A DNA stretch of 64,000 bases from CAYZWU01 sp964482235 (GTDB lineage: Bacteria > Planctomycetota > B15-G4 > CAYZWU01), in assembly GCA_964482235.1 (NCBI GenBank), contig CAYZWU010000008.1:1-64000 (forward strand), in the 5' to 3' direction. Under the pieces are notes generated by a model, which worked only from the letters and a program-made list of their open reading frames with translations, was not told where the DNA came from and did not search any database. The position numbers and the translations under genes are program-made. Of this stretch, positions 1-9,187 are shown in pieces; the first letter of the stretch is position 1; each line of letters opens with the position of its first letter.

Positions 1-21
1 TGCACGTCCGGATCTGTGCGG

Positions 22-45
22 GGGGCGCCGGGAAACCGGCGTCCC
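22..45. repeat. GC-rich hairpin with GAAA loop
   Basis: Bases 22-31 pair with 36-45 (one G-T wobble) around a GAAA tetraloop at 32-35. It lies in gene-free DNA left of the Mut7-C-like gene and is the first of three hairpins in the first 330 bases. It looks like a dispersed palindromic element rather than a terminator, because no T-run follows. Confidence 0.6.
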
Positions 46-121
46 TACCGCGACCATGGGCAACGGACTTCCTTCGAGGTCTTGGATTTTGAGGGATTGC
101 ATTGACGGTCAACTGGGGGGA

Positions 122-178
122 CGTGGCCCACGTGGGGCGTGGGTCATGTAGGCGATGTCGTGCCCCACGTGGGCCACG
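122..178. repeat. Perfect 17-bp inverted repeat
   Basis: Bases 122-138 are the exact reverse complement of 162-178, with a 23-base loop. Each arm contains CCCACGTGGG. Flanking TGGGG and CCCCA runs could extend the stem past a short bulge. No reading frame here looks like a gene. Confidence 0.75.
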
Positions 179-248
179 GATACCCCAAAATCTTCTCTTT
201 TCTTCCCTCCCCTCCAGAGCCGATGAGGTCCAGCCCGAGAGCATGCTT

Positions 249-326
249 GGGCGGATGCGGGGGCGAAGCGGCGCGCATTCCGCAGGTTTTGCGAGGACGC
301 GCGCCGCTTCGCCCCCGCATCCGCCC
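249..326. repeat. Perfect 28-bp inverted repeat, possible terminator for the minus-strand gene
   Basis: Bases 249-276 are the exact reverse complement of 299-326, with a 22-base loop. It begins 13 bases beyond the stop of the minus-strand gene at 339-827, so the RNA would fold right after that gene. It may end transcription or be a palindromic mobile repeat. No clear T-run follows on the minus strand. Confidence 0.75.
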
Positions 327-338
327 TCCCCCGCGAAA

Positions 339-827
339 TCACTCTTCAGGCAAGACCTCACCCAGGCGCCTGGAAATATTGTTCCAATGCGTCCCCTTCC
401 AGAAGAGCTGTTCGCACCGTGTGCAGCGGAAGAACTCGTCGAGCCAGGCGAAGGTCCGGGGCGGCGCTTCGTGGCGGACCGATTCCCTGTCAACGGCCTC
501 CAGGGCGCCGCCGCACTTCATGCAGCGCGGGGTGCTTCGCTGCAGGTCGAACTTGCGAAAGACGAGGTGAAGCTGCTCCTCCACGGTGAGGTCGTGCGGT
601 ATGAAAAGAGAGTCCACCTTCCCTGACGCAACGGGGGAGCGGATCATGATCCCGGAGTCCTGGGTGAGCAGCGTGCGCTTCTCGTCGCGGGCCTTGCTCA
701 CGAGCTTTCCGTCGTCCACTCCGTATTCCCACCAGGCGTCGAAGCCCGATGCCCGCAGCCAGCGGGCAAGCCCCTTCAGCATGGCATCGCAGGCGAATGT
801 GCGGGTCCGGTCTTTCATTCGAGCCAT
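339..827 (-). CDS. Mut7-C RNase domain protein with C-terminal zinc ribbon
   Basis: About 162 residues matching the Mut7-C (DUF82) family, a PIN-like fold predicted to act as an RNase. The N-terminal half has the family-typical CDAMLKGLARWLRASGFD stretch and a later LTQDSG stretch. The C-terminal half carries two Cys pairs, CMKC and CTRC, followed by FWKGTHW, typical of the zinc ribbon in this family. The start is uncertain: ATG codons lie at 827 and 818, neither with a strong ribosome site, and the frame stays open to 896. It is divergent from the Nif3-like gene. Substrate and cellular role are not known for most members, so the RNase assignment rests on family. Confidence 0.8.
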   Translation of the reverse strand: MARMKDRTRTFACDAMLKGLARWLRASGFDAWWEYGVDDGKLVSKARDEKRTLLTQDSGIMIRSPVASGKVDSLFIPHDLTVEEQLHLVFRKFDLQRSTPRCMKCGGALEAVDRESVRHEAPPRTFAWLDEFFRCTRCEQLFWKGTHWNNISRRLGEVLPEE

Positions 828-938
828 TGTACACGAATCAGGGCGTCCTTTGCAGGCCGAGGGCCCGGCCTTGCATCCGTCCGCGAATTGCGGCATATTC
901 GATTCGACTCAAGTCGACAGTGCGATCAAGGAGAGAAG

Positions 939-1697
939 ATGGTAAGCCGCGACCGGATTATTACCGACCTCGACACCTACCTCGAAACAGGGAAGTTCAG
1001 CGATGCCGCTCCCGTGGGGCTGCAGGTGGAAGGCGCCCGGCGCGTGAGCGCCGTCGTGCTGGGTGTGAGCGCCTGCATGGAGCTGTTCCGCGAAGCGGTT
1101 GGCCGGGGCGCGCAGATGGTGGTGGTTCATCACGGCATGTTCTGGCGCAACGAATCCCGCGTGCTGAAAGGCCCCCTCAGGGAGCGGGTCCGCTTTCTCC
1201 TCGAGAACGACCTCACTCTCCTGGCCTATCACCTGCCCCTCGATGCCCATCCCGTGGCGGGAAACAATGCGCGGATCATCAAGGCGCTGGGTGCCGTGCG
1301 CGGCGAATCGTTCGGGCTCTACAAGGGTATGCCGATCGGGTTCAGGGGCAGGTTTCGCACGCTTCTTTCCCTGGACAAGGTGAAGGAGAAGCTGGCCGCC
1401 CGGTTCGGGGGCGACCCTCTCGTACTGCGGGGCGGACCGGACAGGATCAGGACGATCGGCGTGGTATCCGGCGGTGCCGGCGGCATCTTCCACGATGCCC
1501 TGGAGGAGGGGCTCGACCTCTACATCACCGGGGAGCCGTACGAGCCGGCCCAGGCGCTCTGCCAAGAAGGGGGCGTCAACTTCATCGCACTCGGGCATCA
1601 CAACAGCGAGAAGGCGGGAGTCATGGCCCTGGCCCGCCGGCTGACAACGCGGTTCAAGATCCGGGCCGAGTTCGTGGACATCTCCAATCCGGCATGA
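939..1697 (+). CDS. Nif3-like (DUF34/YbgI) dinuclear metal-centre protein
   Basis: The 252-residue product shows the metal-site pattern of the Nif3/YbgI family: HHGMFW with H64 and H65, HLPLDAH further on, and GHHNSEKAG near the C-terminus. These are expected to hold two metal ions. Members are cytosolic; proposed roles include GTP cyclohydrolase-like or metal-delivery activity, but none is settled. The ATG at 939 is chosen because AAGGAGAG sits just upstream at 928-935; the frame is open a little further 5'. Its length suits the short family form without the inserted PII-like domain. A secreted unknown follows after 35 bases. Confidence 0.88.
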   Translation: MVSRDRIITDLDTYLETGKFSDAAPVGLQVEGARRVSAVVLGVSACMELFREAVGRGAQMVVVHHGMFWRNESRVLKGPLRERVRFLLENDLTLLAYHLPLDAHPVAGNNARIIKALGAVRGESFGLYKGMPIGFRGRFRTLLSLDKVKEKLAARFGGDPLVLRGGPDRIRTIGVVSGGAGGIFHDALEEGLDLYITGEPYEPAQALCQEGGVNFIALGHHNSEKAGVMALARRLTTRFKIRAEFVDISNPA

Positions 1698-1732
1698 GCC
1701 TCTGATCGGAGAGCCTGAAAAGGGAGAATCTC

Positions 1733-3205
1733 ATGAAAACAGCTCAAATAACCGCTCTCCTGCTGGCCGCGCTTCTCGCGGTATTTTCCCCTCCGGTCCG
1801 GGCCGACGAGGAGGCTGAGGATGCGGCGGTCGAGCTCGCCTCGGAAGATGTCCGTGTCGAGGCTTGGTGGCTCGTTTCGGATTTCCGTTTCCGGGAAGCG
1901 AAGGAGCTCCTCGAGTCGGACGAGGATCACGACAAGGCGGAGCTTGCCCTCGTCGAGGCTCTGGAAAAGTACGCGATGAGCCTTTTCGATCTTCTCGTCG
2001 AGCGGGGAAAGACCGCCGTGTTCAAGCTGAAGGACGGCGGGACCGACAAGGGGATTCCCAAGGAGATCACGGCCGACGGCGTGATCAAGCTGCACAACAA
2101 GAGGACGGTCTCCCTGGCGAACCTGAGCTGGTACAGCGTGGCCAGCCTGTCGCGGAGCGCGGCCAAGCGGAAGGGGCCCGAGGCCGATGCGATGTGCGCT
2201 GCGGCCTACCTTCTCTGCGGCGACGAGAAGAAGCTGAAGGCCTTTCTCAGGAGGGCGAAGGGGGAGAGAGGCGACGCGGTGCGCAAGCTCGTGGAGGCCT
2301 GGCCCGGCATGGGGCGCGAGTTCGAGGCCAGGAGCCTGGCCGGCGCCGTGCTTCACGGGAGTTCGGCGACCTTTCGTCCCGCGGCGGAGAAGCTGAGGGA
2401 CGGCTTCACCGATACAAGGGCTTATGCTCGACTGAAGGAGCCTCTGCGCGAGGCCGTGATCCGTCTTCTTCGCGAGGAGGGAAAGGTGGACGGCGAGCTC
2501 AAGCCGCTGGAGAAGATCGACCTGAAGCGCGGGCGGCTCCGGCTGACCTACGCTTTTCTCGAGGACTCGGAGTGTTCCGACTGGCAGCTTCTCTCCTTCG
2601 AGGAAGCCACGAAGGACCTGCACAAGGGCCTCATGCAGAACATGATCCAGTCGGGTAACAAGCTGGCCGAGGAGGGGGACGAGGAACCGATGGACGTGGA
2701 GCAGCCGCCGAAGATGGAAGGCGGCGAGCTCCTGTTTCCCAGCGGCGGCGCGATCCGCCATCACCTCCTCTTCAAGGGCGATGTGACGCTGTCGTGCAAG
2801 TTCAACCTGACAGGCGGTCCTCTGCCCTACCCTTACCTGATAGTGCACGGCGGCGACGGCAGCCTGATCTATGCCTTCGGGCCGCACAACTTCCATTTCC
2901 AGGATGAGCGCCGCAACCTGACCAGGCCGGACGACAGGCCGGAGGACCGGTTGAGCATCGGCGGCTCCACCATCGATCTGGCCATCACGATCAAGAAGAA
3001 CATCGCGACCCTGGTGTTCGAGGATGAGAAGTGCGGGACGCTCGATCCGGGCGGACCCTCGGAGGGGTACGTGCAGGTGGGATTCGTGGGCGCCGGATCC
3101 GCCACGATCAGCCATCTCATGATCGAGGGCGAGGTGGTTCCCGAGTCCGTCGCCGCACTGGCGGAGACCCGTGTTCTTGCCGAAGCGACGAAGCTGGTGC
3201 CCTGA
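1733..3205 (+). CDS. Exported protein of unknown function with C-terminal beta-sandwich-like region
   Basis: A 490-residue protein starting with a signal peptide (MKTAQITALLLAALLAVFS, likely cleaved near VRADEE). The N-terminal two thirds are charged and helical, with repeated Lys/Glu-rich stretches. The last 160 residues (from about 330) alternate hydrophobic strands and resemble a concanavalin-like sandwich of the DUF1080/laminin-G kind; this is a pattern impression only. No catalytic motif is visible. A GGGAGAA ribosome site precedes the ATG. It may share a transcript with the Nif3-like gene 35 bases upstream. I do not recognise the family. Confidence 0.75.
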   Translation: MKTAQITALLLAALLAVFSPPVRADEEAEDAAVELASEDVRVEAWWLVSDFRFREAKELLESDEDHDKAELALVEALEKYAMSLFDLLVERGKTAVFKLKDGGTDKGIPKEITADGVIKLHNKRTVSLANLSWYSVASLSRSAAKRKGPEADAMCAAAYLLCGDEKKLKAFLRRAKGERGDAVRKLVEAWPGMGREFEARSLAGAVLHGSSATFRPAAEKLRDGFTDTRAYARLKEPLREAVIRLLREEGKVDGELKPLEKIDLKRGRLRLTYAFLEDSECSDWQLLSFEEATKDLHKGLMQNMIQSGNKLAEEGDEEPMDVEQPPKMEGGELLFPSGGAIRHHLLFKGDVTLSCKFNLTGGPLPYPYLIVHGGDGSLIYAFGPHNFHFQDERRNLTRPDDRPEDRLSIGGSTIDLAITIKKNIATLVFEDEKCGTLDPGGPSEGYVQVGFVGAGSATISHLMIEGEVVPESVAALAETRVLAEATKLVP

Positions 3206-3209
3206 CAGT

Positions 3210-3232
3210 CCGCTGAAAAAGTCATTCGGCGG
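3210..3232 (+). terminator. Hairpin after the exported protein gene
   Basis: CCGCTGAA (3210-3217) pairs with TTCGGCGG (3225-3232) around a 7-base loop, four bases past the stop at 3205. There is no proper T-run, so it may be a weak or factor-dependent terminator. Confidence 0.35.
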
Positions 3233-3330
3233 AAATGAGTTCTTATCGGACTCGAAGCACCTTGCCAACGGCCTGTTGATCCCGACGCAGAAGAAGAACG
3301 CCGGCTCAGGCTGCGAGGGTTGTCAGGATC

Positions 3331-3747
3331 TCAGAGCCCCTCCAGAAAGAGCTCGATCCGCCTGCAGGCTTCTTCCGGCGTTTCGTATTCCGCAACGACA
3401 AGGGACGGGCAGCCGGCGATCATGGCGGAGAGCGATTTTCCCTCCCGGCCCCGGTAGAGGCAGAGCAGCGGTTTCCCTTGGCTTGCAGCGAGAGCGATCT
3501 CGTAGCCCACTCCGAGGCTGGGCGTGGTCACCTCGGCCACGACGGCGTCGGACAGATCAAGCCAGCGGACGTCGCGGTCGTGAATCTCCCTGTCCGAAAG
3601 GTATTCCTCTCCGGCCGGCGTGATCGCACTGTCAGCCACGTGTTCGGCGAGGACCTGCCCCCACGCTTTCATCAGGTTGATGAACCGTCCGTAGAGCTCG
3701 CGGTCCCCTCGGCCTCCGCGGATCGAGCCGGCGAAATAGATCTTCAT
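3331..3747 (-). CDS. DNPH1/Rcl-like 2'-deoxynucleoside 5'-phosphate N-hydrolase
   Basis: A 138-residue protein closely resembling animal DNPH1 (Rcl), which splits the N-glycosidic bond of deoxynucleoside monophosphates. Visible signature parts are YFAGSIRGGR (residues 4-13) in the phosphate/sugar pocket, the DVRWLDLSDAVVAEVT stretch (59-74), and SLGVGYE, where E83 matches the catalytic glutamate. LSAMI near the C-terminus also matches. The ATG at 3747 is preferred over 3765 because GGAGAGGAAA lies just before it. It stands alone, convergent with the exported protein gene and divergent from the AI-2E-type transporter. A general nucleoside deoxyribosyltransferase is the alternative, but the SIRGG and SLGVGYE matches favour DNPH1. 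Confidence 0.85.
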   Translation of the reverse strand: MKIYFAGSIRGGRGDRELYGRFINLMKAWGQVLAEHVADSAITPAGEEYLSDREIHDRDVRWLDLSDAVVAEVTTPSLGVGYEIALAASQGKPLLCLYRGREGKSLSAMIAGCPSLVVAEYETPEEACRRIELFLEGL

Positions 3748-3891
3748 TTTCCTCTCCGCAATCAATCCGAAACAGGGTACGGGAAAAGGGATGGGATAGC
3801 CAGAGCCTTGTCAAACCGGATCGGGATTGGCACCATGCAGCCTGGGAGATTGCGCAAGGAGTGTGATTCCGGAACAGGAGGGAGTGTCCCG

Positions 3892-4956
3892 ATGGAACGG
3901 AAGCAGACGATTTCGAGCCTGCCGCTCGCCGTTGTCGCCCTGGTGGCAGCGGGCTTTGCCCTGATCCAGATGAAAACGATCCTGCTGCCCTTCGTGACGG
4001 CGTTCTTTCTGGCGAGCCTCGCCGGTCCGTTCGTCGCCTACCTGAAGCGTTTCAAGGTTCGCACGGGCCCGGCCATCGTGCTGATCATCCTCCTGACGGG
4101 CTGCATCATCTTTCTCCTGGGAAAGGTCTTCTACAGCCAGGTCCCCGTCTTCCAGGAGGAGTACTCGTCGTACAGGCTGAGGTTCCTGGAAATCGTCGGC
4201 AGCCTGGAGGCCAGCCTTCCCGAGCAGGTGAAGGAGATGGTGGCCGTGGACTGGAACACTCTCCTTCCGGAAACGGAGGAGATCATCCAGTTCGTGGGCG
4301 CAACGCTCGGAACACTGTTCAGCCTGCTCGGGACTCTCTTCCTCATTCTGCTCTACATGGTTTTTCTTCTCATCGAGCGCGACGTCATCCTCTATCGCGT
4401 GAAGAAGGCGTGGCCCGGCGACGCGGGCGGGCGCATCCTCGACATGATCGACAATATCCAGAAGCAGACGGAGAGCTACATCGTCGGCAAGACGATCATC
4501 AGCCTGCTGACCGGATTCTTCGTCTCCCTGCTGCTCTGGATCTTCGGAGTGAAGTTCTTCTTCATCTGGGGGCTTCTCACCTTCCTGCTCAACTTCATCC
4601 CGAACATCGGGTCGTGCATCGCCACCCTCTTCCCCCTGCTCATGGCCGCCGTCCAGCCCGAACCCACGTTCAGCGCAGTGAAGATCGGGATCCTGGCCGC
4701 CTGCCTCGTCGTGATCCAGTTCGCCGTGGGCAGCGTTCTCGAACCCCGTCTTCTCGGAAACAGACTGCGGCTGAGCCCCCTGGTCATCTTCCTCTCCTTC
4801 ATCCTCTGGGGCTGGTTCTGGGGGCTCCCCGGAATGATCCTGTCCATTCCCATCATGGCCACGATCAAGATCGTTTTCGAGAACACGGACAGTCTCAAAC
4901 CGCTGGCCATCGTGATCAGCAACGAGAATCCATCTGCGAGGAGTGATCCAAGATGA
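3892..4956 (+). CDS. AI-2E/PerM family membrane transporter
   Basis: A 354-residue integral membrane protein with about eight hydrophobic segments. The order is typical of the AI-2E exporter (PerM/YdiK) family: two or three N-terminal helices, a soluble middle (about 85-150) with LPEQVKEMV, then a C-terminal bundle containing YIVGKTIISLLTG, NFIPNIG and the conserved VLEPRLLGNRLRLSPL stretch. Members export autoinducer-2, sodium or other small solutes; the substrate cannot be read from sequence. The ATG at 3892 follows GGAACAGGAGGGAG (3871-3884). The upstream extension would be out of keeping with the family. Its stop overlaps the next start (ATGA), so the two are translationally coupled. Confidence 0.9.
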   Translation: MERKQTISSLPLAVVALVAAGFALIQMKTILLPFVTAFFLASLAGPFVAYLKRFKVRTGPAIVLIILLTGCIIFLLGKVFYSQVPVFQEEYSSYRLRFLEIVGSLEASLPEQVKEMVAVDWNTLLPETEEIIQFVGATLGTLFSLLGTLFLILLYMVFLLIERDVILYRVKKAWPGDAGGRILDMIDNIQKQTESYIVGKTIISLLTGFFVSLLLWIFGVKFFFIWGLLTFLLNFIPNIGSCIATLFPLLMAAVQPEPTFSAVKIGILAACLVVIQFAVGSVLEPRLLGNRLRLSPLVIFLSFILWGWFWGLPGMILSIPIMATIKIVFENTDSLKPLAIVISNENPSARSDPR

Positions 4957-5312
4957 AAAGGTTTCGTCCATTCACAGGATGTGCCGTGGAGCGGGCGCGC
5001 TTCGACGACGCGGCGCTTTTCGACGAGACGGGAGTCGTTCCCCGCTATCTCCCCGACGCTTTCGAGGAGTTCGACGAGATGGAGTTTATTCTTCCCTTCG
5101 AGGGCGACAGGAAGCTGGTCCTGTCCCTGGCTCTCGAGCAGGGGAAGGTGATGCGGATCCTGCTCGGCTGGGTTGCGCCCGATGATCCCGACGATTTCAT
5201 GCGCAGCTTCGATGAGGAGGGCCTCGAAAAAGCGCTTACCCTTCGAGGCGATGCGCTCGTCCGGTTCATGGAGAGGGCCACGGGACGGGCCGGGGAACCG
5301 GGCGATTCCTGA
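4953..5312 (+). CDS. Small acidic hypothetical protein
   Basis: A 119-residue soluble protein, rich in Asp and Glu, with no signal peptide or membrane segment. Its ATG overlaps the stop of the transporter gene by four bases, so it is probably translated with it and may serve that function. No known motif is seen. The AGGAGTGATCCAAG sequence just upstream supplies a ribosome site. Codon use matches its neighbours. Confidence 0.7.
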   Translation: MKRFRPFTGCAVERARFDDAALFDETGVVPRYLPDAFEEFDEMEFILPFEGDRKLVLSLALEQGKVMRILLGWVAPDDPDDFMRSFDEEGLEKALTLRGDALVRFMERATGRAGEPGDS

Positions 5313-5396
5313 CAATGTCGGTATTTACGAAACCGGCCCGGAGAGGCAGAATGGCTCCAGGCCTGATTTCTACCGCAATCGTGCAAAGAGAGTCGT

Positions 5397-6769
<1,373 letters not shown>

Positions 6770-6773
<4 letters not shown>

Positions 6774-9187
6774 AGCCTGTCGTGTCGAACCGGTTGATGC
6801 AGTTTTCGCTGTTGGCCCTCCTGCTCGCGGCGTGCGGGAGGGAGTCGACGCCCTTCACGCTGGAGAATGTGGAGCAGAGCAGCAGCCACGGCTGCACTTC
6901 CTACTACCTGGACGACTGGAACGGCGACGGTTATGACGAGCTCTACCAGTCGGACAAGCACAAGGAGAGGATCTGCTTCAGCTGCAGCTTCAGGAAGACG
7001 CGGGAGTTCCAGCTCGATGACATGGTCGGAGTGGCCGGTCTTGCCGATTTGACCGGCGACGGCGAGAAGGCTCTCGGGATCCTGAGGCAGATTCCCGGCG
7101 AACGGACATGGATCTCCTTCTTCGACCTCGCGGCAGCCACATACCCTCCCAATCCGGAGCCCGTTGCTGAGATCGAGGGCTTCCGGGACCATGGGCACGA
7201 CTTCCGGCCAAGGTACGACTGGACCTGCTCCGCGTCGCTTTGCGGGATGGCCGACTTCGACGGCGACGGCTGCGACGACCTTGTCGTGAAGGTCCAGACG
7301 AGCTACGAGCTGATCCCGCGCGGGATCTGGATCTACGACGGAAAAAGCCTGCGGCTGGGCGGGCCGGCCCGGATTCTCTGTTTCTTCAGGATGGCCGGCA
7401 ACGTGGAAACCGTCCTGATCGGTGACATGGACGGCAGGAGGGGGCACAGGCCGGAAATCGTGGTCCGGTCCGGAGCGCCGGACAACTGGACCACCCACGA
7501 GAAGCCTGCGGACTGGCCGGTGAAGCATGCCGACGACCGGGCGCGCGTGCTCTTTCTCGAATACGATTCGGAGAAGAACGCGCTGGCGGAGAAGCAATGC
7601 TGGGAATCGAAGGAGGCTCTCGAGCCCATCGAGCTGCTCCCAGGTCCCGAGATGCCGGCGGGAGGCCGCTATTTTTATCTCTTCTGGCCTTCCAGGCAAA
7701 GTGGAGGCGGCGGTCTCGGCAAGGTCGAGAGGATCGACGGGCGGACGCGAAACGTGGACAGGGCTTTCTGGTTCGAGAAACGCGTCGACTACAGCCTTAG
7801 CAGATTCGAGCCCTCGGCAGCTTTCAAGGGACTGGTCTTCTCCTGCCTGGACGGACAGGTGGAGCTTCTCGATCAAGACCTGGAACGCGTGGGATCGGGA
7901 TATCCCTGCATGAGCAGGTCGCTTTGCACGAGGTTCATCGCCGACATCGACTGCAACGGCACCGATGAGCTCGTGGCAACGGCGGGCAATGACCTGAAAA
8001 TCCTTTCCCTTCCCGGGTTGAAGGTCCTTGCATCGAGGACCTTTCCCGAGAAGCCGCAGTCCGTGATCCCGAGACACAACGGGGGAACTCTCTGCGAACT
8101 CTGCGTGGTCTGTCCTCCGGAGAACCCGCCGGGTATTGCGGAGCAGGAAAAGGAGGGGTACGCGGATCTGCTCGCTTTCAGAATGGTATCCTCCGCGCCG
8201 CTTGGTTCCCAGGGGTGGATCTGGCTGACAAGGCTTCTTTTTCTTGGCGGGGGAGGGGCGGCCGGCTTTCTCGTTGCCTGCGTCCTGCGCCGCGGGAAGG
8301 GCCGGCTTTCCGGGGATGCCGCCGGCTCTCGTAGCAGGCAGCAGTTTCTCGACGTGCTGCGGAGCGTGAGCCATGGAAAGATCACGAGCTCCAATCTGTC
8401 CCAGATGAGAATGCTCCTGGGACACCTGCAGCACGATCCCGAAGCCGGCTCGGACTTCGATGAGCGCGTCAACGAGATTGTCGCGGCATTCCGGGGAGTC
8501 TCGTGGCAGCAGCTCAACCGTGTGCCCGCTGCCGCCCGTGCCGCCGGTGTTTCTCCTTCCGTGCTGAATTTCTATGAAGCGGCGCTGCGCGTTCTGCAGG
8601 AAGCCCTGATCGAATCCGACCCGGCGAAACCCGCAGCCCTCTCCGGCCGGAGCGGAGCGATCGTGAAAGCCATCGACGACCTCTCTGCCGGCCGCCGATC
8701 GATGCTCGATGAACAGATGGTTCACTTCCGCTGCGATCCCCTGCAGGTGGTGGCGAGGCTCCTGAAGGCCGCCTTGCCCCGCGCGCGGGAGGCGGGAGTG
8801 GAGATCGCTCCTCTCCAGGCCAGCATCGGCCCCGGTGTGACGGCCTTTGCCCTGGAACGGGATCTGCACTTCGTGGTGGACGACCTCCTCGCCATCGCCT
8901 TCCTGGCCGTTGAGGAAAGCCCGGAGAAGAGGATCGAGCTGCGGGTGGACAGCACGGGGGAAAGGATCGTGATCGACGTGTCCGACACGGGTCCGGGGAT
9001 CGGAGAGGATCTGAGGAACAGGATCTTCGAGAGGGATTATTCCACCGATGAAACGGGCAGCGGCCCGGGGCTTTTTCAGGCTGCTGAATTACTCGATCGC
9101 TACGGCGGCCGCATCTTCGTTGCCCGGACCGGTCCGGGCATCGGCACGACCTTGCGTGTCGAGCTGGAACCTGTAAGGCAGGCATGA
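6770..9187 (+). CDS. Lipoprotein FG-GAP propeller / histidine-kinase-like sensor, copy 1
   Basis: An 805-residue membrane sensor. It begins with a lipoprotein signal (LLALLLAACG lipobox). Residues about 30-460 contain FG-GAP/VCBS calcium-loop motifs such as DWNGDGYDE, DFDGDGCDD and DIDCNGTDE, which suggest a propeller outside the membrane. One transmembrane helix (about 485-507) is followed by Arg/Lys. The cytoplasmic part has a helical region and a C-terminal GHKL ATPase (about 695-805) with DTGPGIGE, FERDYSTDE and GSGPGLFQ. The N-box is degenerate: LLAIAFLAV lacks the usual Asn. No H-box is evident. It overlaps both neighbours by four bases. It probably passes an external signal to the upstream regulator, but kinase activity is doubtful. 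Confidence 0.85.

Noticed and set aside
904..917. Palindrome TCGACT-CA-AGTCGA before the Nif3-like gene
   Set aside because: It could be an operator, but a 6-bp arm palindrome in GC-rich DNA is easily due to chance and no regulator is known for it.
3829..3845. TTGGCACCATGCAGC as a sigma-54 promoter for the transporter
   Set aside because: The -12 part does not match TTGC after the required spacing; only the TGGCAC half fits.
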